From contig NZ_CP015423.1 in NCBI RefSeq assembly GCF_001719045.1, forward strand, positions 3,877,501 to 3,941,500: DNA of 64,000 nt. The letters are read 5' to 3'. Positions 15,624-24,638 of the stretch are shown here, one piece after another; position 1 is the stretch's first letter; each line of letters starts with the position of its first letter. Source of the stretch: Paenibacillus polymyxa. GTDB lineage: Bacteria; Bacillota; Bacilli; Paenibacillales; Paenibacillaceae. A program made the position numbers and the translations under genes. Below the pieces are notes generated by a model that was not told the DNA's origin, did not search any database, and saw only the letters and a list, made by a program, of their open reading frames with translations.

Positions 15624-16481
15624 ATGAGTCGGAAAAACAACATGAAAACGAACTTGAAATTACTTACACTATTTGCTGTCGTTATGCTACTGGTTGCCGG
15701 ATGCGGTGGTCAAAAGCAGGCTGCTCCAGAAACACAGTCTAAAGAAGCAAATTCCCAAAAAGAAGTGACCTTGAAAGTAGCAACGCTAATCCCACCGATG
15801 ACAGATGTGCTGGATATCGTGAAGCCGCTGCTTAAACAGGACGGAGTCAATCTGGAAATCGTCGTGCTTTCAGACAATATCCAACCGAACAACGCATTGG
15901 CAAGCCGGGAAGTAGATGCTAACTTCTTTCAGCATGCTCCTTTTATGCAACAATATAATGAAAGCAACAAGTCTGATTTGGTGGCGATAAAACCTATTTA
16001 CAACGCTATTTACGGCGCGTACTCCAAAAAATACAAGAACGTTAAAGACCTGCCGGAAGGTGCGACTATTGCCATTGCCAATGACCCGGCCAATACTGGA
16101 CGTTCTTTAGTAATGATGGAGCAAAACGGTTTGATCAAGCTTAAAGAAGGCGTAGGCTATAATGCTACACAGGCTGATATTATTGAAAATAAGAAAAAAT
16201 TTGTGTTTAAAGAAGTGGATTTGTTGATGCTAGCGCGGTCACTGGATGATGTGGACATGGCTGCCATGTATCCCGCATATGCCAAGCCGCTCGGTCTGAC
16301 ACCGAAGAAGGACGCGCTGATTACCGAAAAAGACGATACGCACTTTGCCATTAATCTGGTAGCGCGTAAGGATAATGCAGATTCCGATGCTATTCAAAAG
16401 CTGGCAAAGCGAATGACTGGACCGGAAGTACGTAAATTTTTTGAGGACAATTACAAGGACAGCGTTGTTCCAGCATTTTAA
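15624..16481 (+). CDS. metQ: Methionine-type substrate-binding lipoprotein MetQ (NlpA family)
   Basis: A 285-aa extracytoplasmic lipoprotein. A signal peptide ends in lipobox LVAGC with lipidated Cys27. The mature part is a NlpA/MetQ binding fold (ANFFQHAPFMQQYN, then YAKPLGLTPKKDALI). It delivers methionine or an analogue to MetI/MetN. Start ATG 15624 has GGAGG 11 nt upstream; an in-frame TTG at 15606 overlaps that site and is rejected. Followed by a long hairpin terminator. Confidence 0.9.
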   Translation: MSRKNNMKTNLKLLTLFAVVMLLVAGCGGQKQAAPETQSKEANSQKEVTLKVATLIPPMTDVLDIVKPLLKQDGVNLEIVVLSDNIQPNNALASREVDANFFQHAPFMQQYNESNKSDLVAIKPIYNAIYGAYSKKYKNVKDLPEGATIAIANDPANTGRSLVMMEQNGLIKLKEGVGYNATQADIIENKKKFVFKEVDLLMLARSLDDVDMAAMYPAYAKPLGLTPKKDALITEKDDTHFAINLVARKDNADSDAIQKLAKRMTGPEVRKFFEDNYKDSVVPAF

Positions 16482-16520
16482 ATAAATAAGTATGTTGAAA
16501 CATCGTTTTATGATGAAATA

Positions 16521-16585
16521 CGACCTGTATAATGGAAGGAAGTCTGTGAAGAGCAGATGGTCTCCCTTGTGCAGGTCTTTTTTTC
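16521..16585 (+). terminator. Terminator after metQ
   Basis: A long stem pairs CGACCTGTATAATGG with CCCTTGTGCAGGTCT (several G-T pairs) around an inner loop, followed by T7. The rest of the 16482-16826 gap holds an SOS-type box at 16723 and the next operon's leader. Confidence 0.7.
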
Positions 16586-16722
16586 ACCCTTAATATGGAA
16601 AGGAATTATCGAAAACAGGGTATAAAGTCTTATTTTTTAAGGTTTTAGGGTGTTGCACCGCTGCGAATTTTGGTCATAAAGGGCGATGGAGTAATGATAA
16701 GGAACATATTAAAATAAAAATA

Positions 16723-16736
16723 CGAACAAACATTCG
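16723..16736 (+). promoter_or_regulatory. Candidate LexA/DinR SOS box
   Basis: CGAACAAACATTCG matches the Gram-positive LexA consensus CGAACRNRYGTTCG at all but one fixed position (A for G at position 10). It sits about 90-100 bp upstream of the ubiquitin-fold/DUF4132 operon with no gene between. A weak TTCGAT...TATATG pair (16739 and 16762, 17-bp spacing) would place it at the promoter. Confidence 0.5.
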
Positions 16737-16826
16737 TTTTCGATTTTGTTAACGATGTTTTTATATGGGTCAAAAAATTCAGCTGACAACGGGCCAAAAG
16801 CGTGAATAAAAAGGAAGGGGAACGAC

Positions 16827-17246
16827 ATGAAGCTGTTTGTAACTGTAAAAAGTCTGGGAAAGCGCAAGCCCGCACTCGCACGACAGGAAATAGAGCTGAG
16901 TCCTGCTCCAGAAACATTGCGAGATTTGATTACTGCAACCGTTGCTCTGAATGTTCAAAAGCTGCGGGAAAAGCAGGAGAGTGTCGCGCTGATTCCGTTC
17001 CTTACGGGAGAAGAAGTTCAGGCACAAGGCGAGATAGGCAAAGTGGGATTCGGTTCCATATATAATGATGGTGCCCCGGATATTAAGGATGCCGTGAACA
17101 CGGCGATGCAGGCATTTGAAGATGGTTTATACAGAGTTTTTGTATGTGACGAGGAAACTATTGAACTCGATACTCCTTTGTCACTTAAGGATGGGAATGA
17201 GATTGTATTTATACGCTTCACAATGCTGGCTGGAGGCCTATGGTAG
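16827..17246 (+). CDS. MoaD/ThiS-like beta-grasp (ubiquitin-fold) protein
   Basis: A 139-aa protein I do not recognise by name. The N-terminus reads like MoaD/ThiS: strand MKLFVTVKSLG, strand EIELSPAPETLRDLI leading into a helix. The C-terminus reads YRVFVCDEETIE, then LKDGNEIVFIRFTMLAGGLW, closely resembling the LxDGDEVxFxxxxxGG end of sulfur carriers and prokaryotic ubiquitins. Unlike MoaD/ThiS it has about 50 extra residues in the middle (SVALIPFLTGEE to AMQAFEDG) and two residues, Leu-Trp, after the GG. RBS AAGGAAGGGG. It ends 15 nt before a giant DUF4132 gene, so the two form an operon. Fold assignment is from pattern only. Confidence 0.6.
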   Translation: MKLFVTVKSLGKRKPALARQEIELSPAPETLRDLITATVALNVQKLREKQESVALIPFLTGEEVQAQGEIGKVGFGSIYNDGAPDIKDAVNTAMQAFEDGLYRVFVCDEETIELDTPLSLKDGNEIVFIRFTMLAGGLW

Positions 17247-17261
17247 AGGGGGAAACGAAAC

Positions 17262-20200
17262 ATGCATCAAGAGAACAATGAGCAGGAATATTTCACCACA
17301 TTGGAGGAGCGCGCGGCGCAACTGGATGGACCACAACAGGAGTTGGCTCAGTATGTTGTGGAACTGGGTAAGCTTCATTACATACAGGAGAACGAGGAGC
17401 CATTTAACGAATGTCAGCGAATATTAAAAGAACGGGCGACAGAAAGCGGAGAACCGCTGTTTAAGCCACTGACAGAGGTATTACATGCTCTAATTGGACA
17501 AACAGCGGGCGATGTATTCGCACATCTAACGGAGCATGTGACTGAATCTCCATACAGCACAGGGTATGCGCGCAAACCGTTTCGCACTTCGGATATTACG
17601 GCCCATACTTCCCGGATTTATAAAAGAATGGTGCAGTTGATCCGAATGGACTGTATCGGATTCTCCGTAATGGATTATTTAACAAAAAAGGATTATGAAC
17701 CAGGCAGAGATTACCGGATTCAGGAAACGATTGGTGACTGGATTGCTTATGAGCTGGATCACGGTAATTCACAGGTGCTTGAGGCGTTAAAAGCTATTAT
17801 TTATGGGGATAATCAGGCGGCGTTACTTACGCGCAATATGATTAAAGGCATGCTCCTGAGTCATCAGGAGGAGAATTATCGCATGATCGGCGAGCTCTTG
17901 GCAGCCGCCAAACTCCAGGAGGGATTGCGCCAAAGTATCGTGGAACAAATGGATGAAGGAACCCCGGAGGCTCTAATATATCTGTTGAAGGTAATCATCG
18001 ACCAAGGCTTCATTCGTTACAGTTCGGTGGTGCGGGCGCTTGCAGTATGGACGGGAATGGGCTTGGAATCCGCCAATCAGCGGGTCGTTCGCCAACTGAT
18101 CGAGCAGGCATATGAAGCATTGACTCGTAGTGAACTGCGCCAGGAATGGCTGACCAGCTCAAATGCTAATGAAGTTTATATGAGTTTGTGGGCTACGGCA
18201 GTACATGAGGAACGTGATTTGTATGGACAGGTTCGGAAACTCATGGAGCAAGGAGCAACCTACCAGAAGATCGTAGCACTGTATGTACTGTCTAACAGTG
18301 ATAACAAGGATGTGCGCCTCGGAATTGCGAGAGAATATCTGGGTGAAACGGACCAAGAGCTTCAATATTGGATACTGACGAACTATACAAGCAATTATTT
18401 TTATGAATGGGTAGAAGGCGGGACGGTCGCGGATCGGATCGTTAAAGTGGTGCGTACTCCTTTGCTGGAGAGCAAAGAGGAGCGGCGTAAGGATTTTGAA
18501 CGACTTCATAACCTGTTTGTACATATGAAAAAGGGTGAGTCCACCGAGCCCTCCAAGGTGCTGGATTTTGTTAATCTGTATCACCGCTCAGATGCACCTA
18601 TTCAAAAAATGCTGTATCTCGCTGGTTATGATATGGATGCTTCCTGGATTGGGGAAATCATAGCCTTAAAGGAACAGATTAGCCCTAATCTGCGTGGTGA
18701 ACTGTTGAATCATTTTGTGCAAAAACCTGAGGATGCGGTACAACGTGATTTTATTTTTTCCAGTTTGTCTGACAAAAGTATGAGTATCCGTGAGTTCGCT
18801 GTGGCCAAGGCACGTAAGCTGACGCTGTCGGAACCAGAAATGCAACAAATGGAAGCCTTATTAAAGCTCAAGACGGGATCATTGCGCCAAAGTGTCATTG
18901 GTGTGCTGCTCTCACAATCGGAAGAGCCGCTCGCTGGCTCATTGGAACGCTTGCTGCGTGCTAAGGCAGAGCTGCAACGATTGGGTGGACTGGAAGTATT
19001 GACGAAGATATATGCAGACCCGGATCGTGCCGAACAGTATGAAAGCCTGCGGACTTTGGCGGATATCATTCAGCAACCTACAGCCAAAGAGGAGCAACTG
19101 CTGTCCAAGCTGGGACAGGAGGATGCTTATACAGGGGCTAACGGTTTTGGACTGTACGATCCGAATGTCAAGGAAGCTTGGCTGGAAGAGAAAGTTGATC
19201 TGGGTGATTTTCGATTGGCCGATGTTTTTGTTAGTCCATTGGAGAAGCTCAAGCAGTTCTTGAGCGGACTGGACGAGCTTGTTCATCATCATCGTGATGT
19301 GGAATATACTGCGGAGTATTATTCGGGCTACAAAGATACATTGCTTATCGGGACGAACCTTCGTCCTCTACGGCTGGTTCAGATCGATGAAGAAGTAGAT
19401 TCCAGACTGTCTTTATATCCTCTCTATGAGGAGTGGGACCGTTATTTGCAGGAAAGCGGCATGGAAGCGCGTGAACTGCTGGAGCTTGTTTTTTATGACC
19501 GATTAGAGCCTATGGACCGAACGCTGGATCGCTATTATCGATACTTTTCTTTTAACATGGACTATTCAGAACAAAGCAAGCACAAGCTGCTGGAAGGATG
19601 GCGTAAAGATTTCGCTGAGCAAATGTATCCTTTGGATCGCATTAACGAGGTACAGAAGTGGATGGCAGAACTGACCTATTCCGATCAGGTAAGCACATTA
19701 GTTAATGCTTATTTTATGGACACATCCGGTGACCAAACATTTGACGTAATTGACCTTGCTTTAAATTCACTAATGCAAGGCATGCCTAAGGACAGACCTG
19801 AAGAGGATATGGGAATGCTCCATCTATTGTCTGGCCCGTGGGTGGCACTGGAGAAGGGGCAGGTCCATGATGATGAGTCCTTTAAGCGCTTTTTCCATAC
19901 CTTTGTGAACTACGCAGAACTGCCAGGAGCGGAAAATCGTTTTTATTCTCCGCTGGATCTGGAGGATTACTTCAAAGCATATGAAAAAGGGTTGATCGGT
20001 ATAGGGGAAGTGTATCGGGAGCTGCTGGCTGGTAGTGAAAGCAGAAGACATATGAGTTCCTTAACCAATGCCCGCAATACATGGATTTCTAGCAGACCAG
20101 AATTTTTGGAGATACGTCGTACGGTTATTGATCGACTGCTAGAGGTTGAATTGGTTCGAGGCGATTTGCCTACCGAGGCTACGCCAAAGGTTATGGGCTT

Positions 20201-22229
20201 GAGCCAATTTGAAGGTATGGATTATTTCATCCGTATTCTGGAGGGTCTCGACAAGGAAACGTTTGTGCGTGGTTATGTGTACGGCTACGGTGATCGTATT
20301 ACCAAAAAGGAATCGTTCAGCCACTTGCTCAAGGCATGTTATCCGAGTGAGGGCGAGGATGCCACATTGCTCAAGGAAAAGCTGAAGAACACTAAAATTA
20401 CAGATAAACGTCTGCTGGAGGCGGCTATGTATGCACCGCAGTGGATTGAGATTGTAGCAGACTATCTCGGTTGGGAAGGGCTTCGCAGTGCGGCATGGTA
20501 TTTCCATGCACATATCAATGAAGGTTTTTCGGCCGAGAAGGAAACGATTGTAGCTCATTATTCGCCGATTGCTCCGCAAGATTTTAATGATGGTGCCTTC
20601 GATATTCACTGGTTTCATGAGGCCTATGAGACGTTGGGCGAGGAACGTTTTGACCTGCTGTACGATTGTGCCAAGTATATTTCGGCTGGAGCCAATCATC
20701 GTCGATCCCAGTTGTTTGCAGATGCGACGCTGGGTAAGCTCAAACGGAGTGAAATGGAAAAATCAGTGGAGGACAAGCGAAACAAAGACCATTTGCTGAC
20801 CTACAGTCTGATTCCACTTGCTCAGCCGCCTGAACCAGATATACGCGAACGTTATGATTTTATCCAGAGGTTTCTGGAACAAAGCAAAAAATTCGGGGCA
20901 CAGCGTAAGTCCAGTGAGGCACTCGTTTCACGGATTGCGCTCGGGAATTTGGCACGTAACGCAGGCTATGATGACGTAACCCGTCTCGTATGGGACATGG
21001 AAGCTCGTAAGCTGGATGATCTTCGGTCTTATTTTGAGCCACATGCTTTGGACGAGGCTACAACGGTGCAGCTCGTCATTGATACTGAAGGAGCGGCAGA
21101 TATTGAAATTGTCAGCAAAGGCAAGACGCTGAAATCCATTCCGGCTCGTTTCAAGAAGGATGAGTATGTTACGTCGCTGAAGGAGCTTAAAGGAGATCTA
21201 GTGGATCAGTACCGCAGAGCTCGCAAAGAATTGGAACGCTCTATGGAGTCTGGTACGACCTTTATGGTGAAGGAATTGAGAGGATTGCTGGGTAATCCTG
21301 TGCTTGCTCCGTTGGTGCGGACACTGGTGTTCAAGGCTGATGATCACCTCGGATATTTTAATGAGGAAACGTTGGTATTGACGGCTCCTTTTGCTGAACA
21401 GCATACTATAGGAGAAGAGGACAAGCTGATTATTGCCCATCCCCTTCATTTGTTCGAAAGTGGTCGTTGGAGCGACTTCCAGAAGGACTTATTCGACCGC
21501 CAGATACGCCAGCCATTTAAGCAGGTGTTCCGTGAGCTGTACTTGCTGAATGCTGATGAACGTGCAAATGCGACCGTTTCCCATCGATATGCAGGACACC
21601 AGGTACAGCCGAATAAAACGGTATCCCTATTGAAAGGTCGCCAATGGACAGTCAGCTATGAGGACGGACTTCAGAAGGTGTACTATGCTGAGAACCTGAT
21701 TGCGAACCTGTATGCCATGGCGGACTGGTTCTCACCAGCGGATACCGAGGCTCCTACACTGGAGACAGTGCAGTTCTTTGATCGGACAACGTATAAGAGC
21801 GTACCGTTGAACGAAGTTCCTCCTGTTCTGTTCTCCGAAGTTATGCGGGATGTGGATCTGGTCGTCAGTGTTGCCCATGTAGGTGGCGTTGATCCAGAGG
21901 CCAGTCTGACGACCATTGAAATGCGTAGGGTTATTGTGCAGGAATCACTTCGCCTGCTGAAAATTAGCAATGTACGCTTGGATGGGAATTATGCACGTGT
22001 AGATGGGACTCTTGGCGAATATGCTGTGCATCTGGGAAGCGGGGGTGTCTACAAGCAAGCGAAGGGAGCACTGCATATTATCCCGGTGCATTCGCAGCAT
22101 CGTGGACGCATCTTCCTGCCGTTTCTGGACGAGGACCCAAGAACAGCTGAGATTCTATCCAAAGTTGTGTTGTTGGCCGAGGATCAGAAGATCAAGGACC
22201 CGCAAATTCTTACACAGCTTCAAGCGTAG
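17262..22229 (+). CDS. Giant DUF4132-domain protein with HEAT-like helical repeats
   Basis: A 1655-aa cytoplasmic protein with no signal peptide or membrane helix. Residues 1 to about 1230 are alpha-helical and leucine-rich with HEAT-like stretches (VLRRAL-type arrays, for example DKSMSIREFAVAKARKL). The C-terminal 400 residues carry the DUF4132 signature: DQYRRARKELERSM, the segment LRGLLGNPVLAPLVRTLV, then IIAHPLHLFESGRWSDFQ and IRQPFKQVFRELY. E. coli MolR and YehI share this domain; the biochemical role is unknown. Start ATG 17262 follows AGAGGGGGAAACGAAAC. It is operonic with the ubiquitin-fold gene. An imperfect hairpin terminator follows at 22261. Confidence 0.85.
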   Translation: MHQENNEQEYFTTLEERAAQLDGPQQELAQYVVELGKLHYIQENEEPFNECQRILKERATESGEPLFKPLTEVLHALIGQTAGDVFAHLTEHVTESPYSTGYARKPFRTSDITAHTSRIYKRMVQLIRMDCIGFSVMDYLTKKDYEPGRDYRIQETIGDWIAYELDHGNSQVLEALKAIIYGDNQAALLTRNMIKGMLLSHQEENYRMIGELLAAAKLQEGLRQSIVEQMDEGTPEALIYLLKVIIDQGFIRYSSVVRALAVWTGMGLESANQRVVRQLIEQAYEALTRSELRQEWLTSSNANEVYMSLWATAVHEERDLYGQVRKLMEQGATYQKIVALYVLSNSDNKDVRLGIAREYLGETDQELQYWILTNYTSNYFYEWVEGGTVADRIVKVVRTPLLESKEERRKDFERLHNLFVHMKKGESTEPSKVLDFVNLYHRSDAPIQKMLYLAGYDMDASWIGEIIALKEQISPNLRGELLNHFVQKPEDAVQRDFIFSSLSDKSMSIREFAVAKARKLTLSEPEMQQMEALLKLKTGSLRQSVIGVLLSQSEEPLAGSLERLLRAKAELQRLGGLEVLTKIYADPDRAEQYESLRTLADIIQQPTAKEEQLLSKLGQEDAYTGANGFGLYDPNVKEAWLEEKVDLGDFRLADVFVSPLEKLKQFLSGLDELVHHHRDVEYTAEYYSGYKDTLLIGTNLRPLRLVQIDEEVDSRLSLYPLYEEWDRYLQESGMEARELLELVFYDRLEPMDRTLDRYYRYFSFNMDYSEQSKHKLLEGWRKDFAEQMYPLDRINEVQKWMAELTYSDQVSTLVNAYFMDTSGDQTFDVIDLALNSLMQGMPKDRPEEDMGMLHLLSGPWVALEKGQVHDDESFKRFFHTFVNYAELPGAENRFYSPLDLEDYFKAYEKGLIGIGEVYRELLAGSESRRHMSSLTNARNTWISSRPEFLEIRRTVIDRLLEVELVRGDLPTEATPKVMGLSQFEGMDYFIRILEGLDKETFVRGYVYGYGDRITKKESFSHLLKACYPSEGEDATLLKEKLKNTKITDKRLLEAAMYAPQWIEIVADYLGWEGLRSAAWYFHAHINEGFSAEKETIVAHYSPIAPQDFNDGAFDIHWFHEAYETLGEERFDLLYDCAKYISAGANHRRSQLFADATLGKLKRSEMEKSVEDKRNKDHLLTYSLIPLAQPPEPDIRERYDFIQRFLEQSKKFGAQRKSSEALVSRIALGNLARNAGYDDVTRLVWDMEARKLDDLRSYFEPHALDEATTVQLVIDTEGAADIEIVSKGKTLKSIPARFKKDEYVTSLKELKGDLVDQYRRARKELERSMESGTTFMVKELRGLLGNPVLAPLVRTLVFKADDHLGYFNEETLVLTAPFAEQHTIGEEDKLIIAHPLHLFESGRWSDFQKDLFDRQIRQPFKQVFRELYLLNADERANATVSHRYAGHQVQPNKTVSLLKGRQWTVSYEDGLQKVYYAENLIANLYAMADWFSPADTEAPTLETVQFFDRTTYKSVPLNEVPPVLFSEVMRDVDLVVSVAHVGGVDPEASLTTIEMRRVIVQESLRLLKISNVRLDGNYARVDGTLGEYAVHLGSGGVYKQAKGALHIIPVHSQHRGRIFLPFLDEDPRTAEILSKVVLLAEDQKIKDPQILTQLQA

Positions 22230-22260
22230 AATAAAATTCTGATATATATAGATTCATAAT

Positions 22261-22347
22261 TAACTCAACGTTCGCACCTAAACAATGATTTCGCATCCTC
22301 GACTGTGTAGGTGGAAACTTAGTTTAGTTGCGGAGGTTGAGTTATTT
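22261..22347 (+). terminator. Large imperfect hairpin terminator after the DUF4132 gene
   Basis: TAACTCAAC and GTTGAGTTA (9 bp, perfect) enclose a second near-perfect pair (CGCACCTAAAC and GTTTAGTTGCG). A short TTTAA follows. The total span of 84 nt is large for a plain terminator, so it could also be a small palindromic element. Confidence 0.5.
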
Positions 22348-22459
22348 AATATTGAGCGTGCATCAAGCGCGAATAAGGAGATATGGGTAATATTTTAGGT
22401 TCTGTGGTTTGATAGGAATCTAACAGTATAACAATTGACGATCATAGGAGAACACAACG

Positions 22460-22954
22460 ATGTTTAAAAGTATCTTTCTAAAAGAGTACTCAACTGAGTA
22501 TCAATCACAAGTTGTTGATTTAATTTTACATATTCAAAAAGATGAATATGATATCGCCATAACCAAAGAAGATCAGCCAGATTTGCTTGATATTGAAAAC
22601 TTTTATCAGCGTGGTAACGGCAACTTCTGGGTGGCTCTTAGTGAAGGAAACGTAGTAGGGACTATAGCTTTGTTAGATATTGGGAACCGTAAGACAGCAC
22701 TCAGAAAGATGTTTGTAAAACAAAACTATAGAGGTAAAACATTCAATGTTTCGAATCAATTATTGCATCATGCCATAGGATGGGCTAGGGAAAGGTCTAT
22801 TGAAGAAATCTATCTTGGAACAACACCACAATTCGTAGCAGCTCATCGTTTTTATGAGAAGAACGGCTTTGTTAGTATAGCTCCTGGAGAATTGCCGATT
22901 GGTTTTCCGGTCATGAAAGTGGATAAAAAGTTTTACAGATACGTCATTCAATAA
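22460..22954 (+). CDS. GNAT family N-acetyltransferase
   Basis: A 164-aa acetyl-CoA-dependent transferase. The GNAT core is visible: strand NFWVALSEGNVVGTIALLDI, the acetyl-CoA region MFVKQNYRGKTFNVSNQLL, and the terminal FYEKNGFVSI. The substrate is unknown. Base composition is AT-richer than the neighbours, suggesting later acquisition. RBS ATAGGAGAACACAACG before ATG 22460. Confidence 0.88.
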   Translation: MFKSIFLKEYSTEYQSQVVDLILHIQKDEYDIAITKEDQPDLLDIENFYQRGNGNFWVALSEGNVVGTIALLDIGNRKTALRKMFVKQNYRGKTFNVSNQLLHHAIGWARERSIEEIYLGTTPQFVAAHRFYEKNGFVSIAPGELPIGFPVMKVDKKFYRYVIQ

Positions 22955-22965
22955 TGGGTATAAAT

Positions 22966-23018
22966 GAAGATGCTGCTAGGCCACAAAAGAAACCGTCGTC
23001 TAGCAGATGCTTCTTTTG
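22966..23018 (+). terminator. Terminator after the GNAT gene
   Basis: GAAG...CTGCTAG pairs with CTAGCAG...CTTC across a 3x3 internal loop, followed by TTTTG. The stem is imperfect but positioned as expected. Confidence 0.55.
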
Positions 23019-23095
23019 TTTAGGACAGGCGTTTGCTAGAATAAAAGGGTATGTTGTAAGTCAACGTTAACCAAATTGCTGGGAGGGACACACGT

Positions 23096-24079
23096 ATGAG
23101 CAAAAAGATTAAATGGGGAATTGTCGGCACAGGCTGGATCTCAGATCAATTTGTGGCGGATTTGGCGCATGTTACGAATGGAGAAGGGTATGCTGTTGGA
23201 TCACGCACTATTGAAAGCGCTACCGAATTTGCAGCTAAGCATCAAATATCAAGGGCTTACGGGAGCTATGAGGAATTAGCACAAGATCCCGAGATAGATG
23301 CTATTTACGTAGGGACTCCTCATCCTTTTCATAAAGAGAATGTTCTGATGGCTCTTCGGGCGGGCAAAGCAGTCTTGTGTGAGAAACCCTTCACCGTCAA
23401 TAGCAAAGAATTGGAGGAAATGATCGGCTTTGCACGTGAGCGTAAGCTATTCCTGATGGAAGCAATGTGGACACGTTTTTTGCCTCCGATTCGCCAAGTG
23501 CGGGAGTGGATACATGCGGGACACATTGGTGAGGTAAAGCTGGTTAAGGCGGAATTTGGTTTTCGGGTAGATTGGAACCCGGAGGGGCGGCTTTTGAACC
23601 CTGAGCTGGGCGGAGGTGCTCTATTAGATGCAGGGATTTATCCGGTTTCTTTTGCTTCAATGGTCTTCGGCCCTGAACCTGAGCATGTATGGAGCACTGC
23701 TCATATCGGAGAGACAGGCGTTGACGAGACATTTTCGATCTTGCTGGATTATGGAAAAGGACGCACGGCTATGCTTAACGGGGCAGTCCGTCTCGGATTG
23801 ACGAATGAGGCATACATCCATGGAACAAAGGGCTATATCCACATTCCGTCATTCCTGAACAGCACATCGGCTACTTTAGTTGTGGACGGTGAAGAGGCAC
23901 AAAACTTTCAGGATGACCGATCCTCTACAGGCTATGCCTTTGAAGCAGAAGAAGTCGGGCGTTGCTTGAACGAAGGCTTGCTCGAAAGTTCTACTATTTC
24001 TTTGGATGAATCATTAGGAATTATGAAACTGATGGATCAGATTCGTTCACAGTGGGGGCTTCGGTATCCGTTTGAATAA
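23096..24079 (+). CDS. Gfo/Idh/MocA family oxidoreductase
   Basis: A 327-aa NAD(P)-dependent sugar/polyol dehydrogenase-like protein. The N-terminal Rossmann fold begins WGIVGTGWISDQF. The conserved EKPFTVN carries the catalytic lysine of the family, and GGGALLDAGIYPV carries the conserved Asp. The likely substrates are sugars, inositols or xylose-type dehydrogenation products; the exact one cannot be read. RBS GGGAGGGACACACGT. Monocistronic, with a terminator at 24088. Confidence 0.9.
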   Translation: MSKKIKWGIVGTGWISDQFVADLAHVTNGEGYAVGSRTIESATEFAAKHQISRAYGSYEELAQDPEIDAIYVGTPHPFHKENVLMALRAGKAVLCEKPFTVNSKELEEMIGFARERKLFLMEAMWTRFLPPIRQVREWIHAGHIGEVKLVKAEFGFRVDWNPEGRLLNPELGGGALLDAGIYPVSFASMVFGPEPEHVWSTAHIGETGVDETFSILLDYGKGRTAMLNGAVRLGLTNEAYIHGTKGYIHIPSFLNSTSATLVVDGEEAQNFQDDRSSTGYAFEAEEVGRCLNEGLLESSTISLDESLGIMKLMDQIRSQWGLRYPFE

Positions 24080-24087
24080 TCATATTA

Positions 24088-24122
24088 ATTCCAGGGACCT
24101 TTCAGGTTCTCTGGAATTTTTT
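24088..24122 (+). terminator. Terminator after the oxidoreductase gene
   Basis: ATTCCAG...CTGGAAT stem extended by GGA/TTC pairs, followed by T6. It opens a 560-bp gap (24080-24638) in which I find no convincing gene, only this hairpin, a weak cre-like site and a leader hairpin. Confidence 0.75.
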
Positions 24123-24383
24123 GTTTGTGGGCGTTTTTTTATACCAGGATTTTGCAAAATTCGATTCCAATCGCTCCGAAGTGCAATATATAGACGAACT
24201 AAACCATTCCGATCATACATAATTATTTCCAATTCCCAAATAGCGACTTTGGTCGCACGATAGGTAACGCCATATGAGTCAATCAAGAGTGGGACATATG
24301 AATCATTTTTTGTGATTTAAATTAGTTAAAAAATAGTCATTAAAAAGTTACAAAAGTGTAATTTTATTATCAGTTAACTGAAT

Positions 24384-24397
24384 TGTGAGCGCTCTCT
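24384..24397 (+). promoter_or_regulatory. Weak cre-like or LacI-type operator ahead of the GH3 gene
   Basis: TGTGAGCGCTCTCT has the central AGCGCT of a catabolite-responsive element but misses two fixed positions. A glycosidase gene follows, so CcpA or another LacI-family regulator is plausible. Confidence 0.3.
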
Positions 24398-24532
24398 TTT
24401 TATGGAGAAGAATGAAGGTCCTAGTGCCGTACTTCCAAAAACTTTCAATGAAATTTTCGAAAATGTACGGTAGGGTGGTAAACGTGTCACTTGAGCCATT
24501 GCGGCTTTTGCTGACTTGCTTGCTTATCCCGT

Positions 24533-24571
24533 GGCTCTCGATTCTTGTCGGAGCTCGCAGGATCGAGAGCC
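24533..24571 (+). repeat. Leader hairpin upstream of the GH3 gene
   Basis: A perfect 10-bp inverted repeat (GGCTCTCGAT / ATCGAGAGCC, 19-nt loop) with a further outer GCTTGC/GCAAGC pair and CTTTGC after it. It lies about 70 bp before the GTG start and could be an attenuator or antiterminator target. Confidence 0.45.
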
Positions 24572-24638
24572 TTTGCAAGCCTGTGAGAGTTGAATAGGCA
24601 TTCACCTTATGACCTAACATCAAGGAGGAATTACAAAC

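Noticed and set aside
20139..20699. 186-aa minus-strand frame
   Set aside because: Antisense inside the DUF4132 gene, no domain or binding site.
24385..24597. 70-aa plus-strand frame in the gap before the GH3 gene
   Set aside because: No good binding site and it runs through the leader hairpin; hydrophobic by chance.
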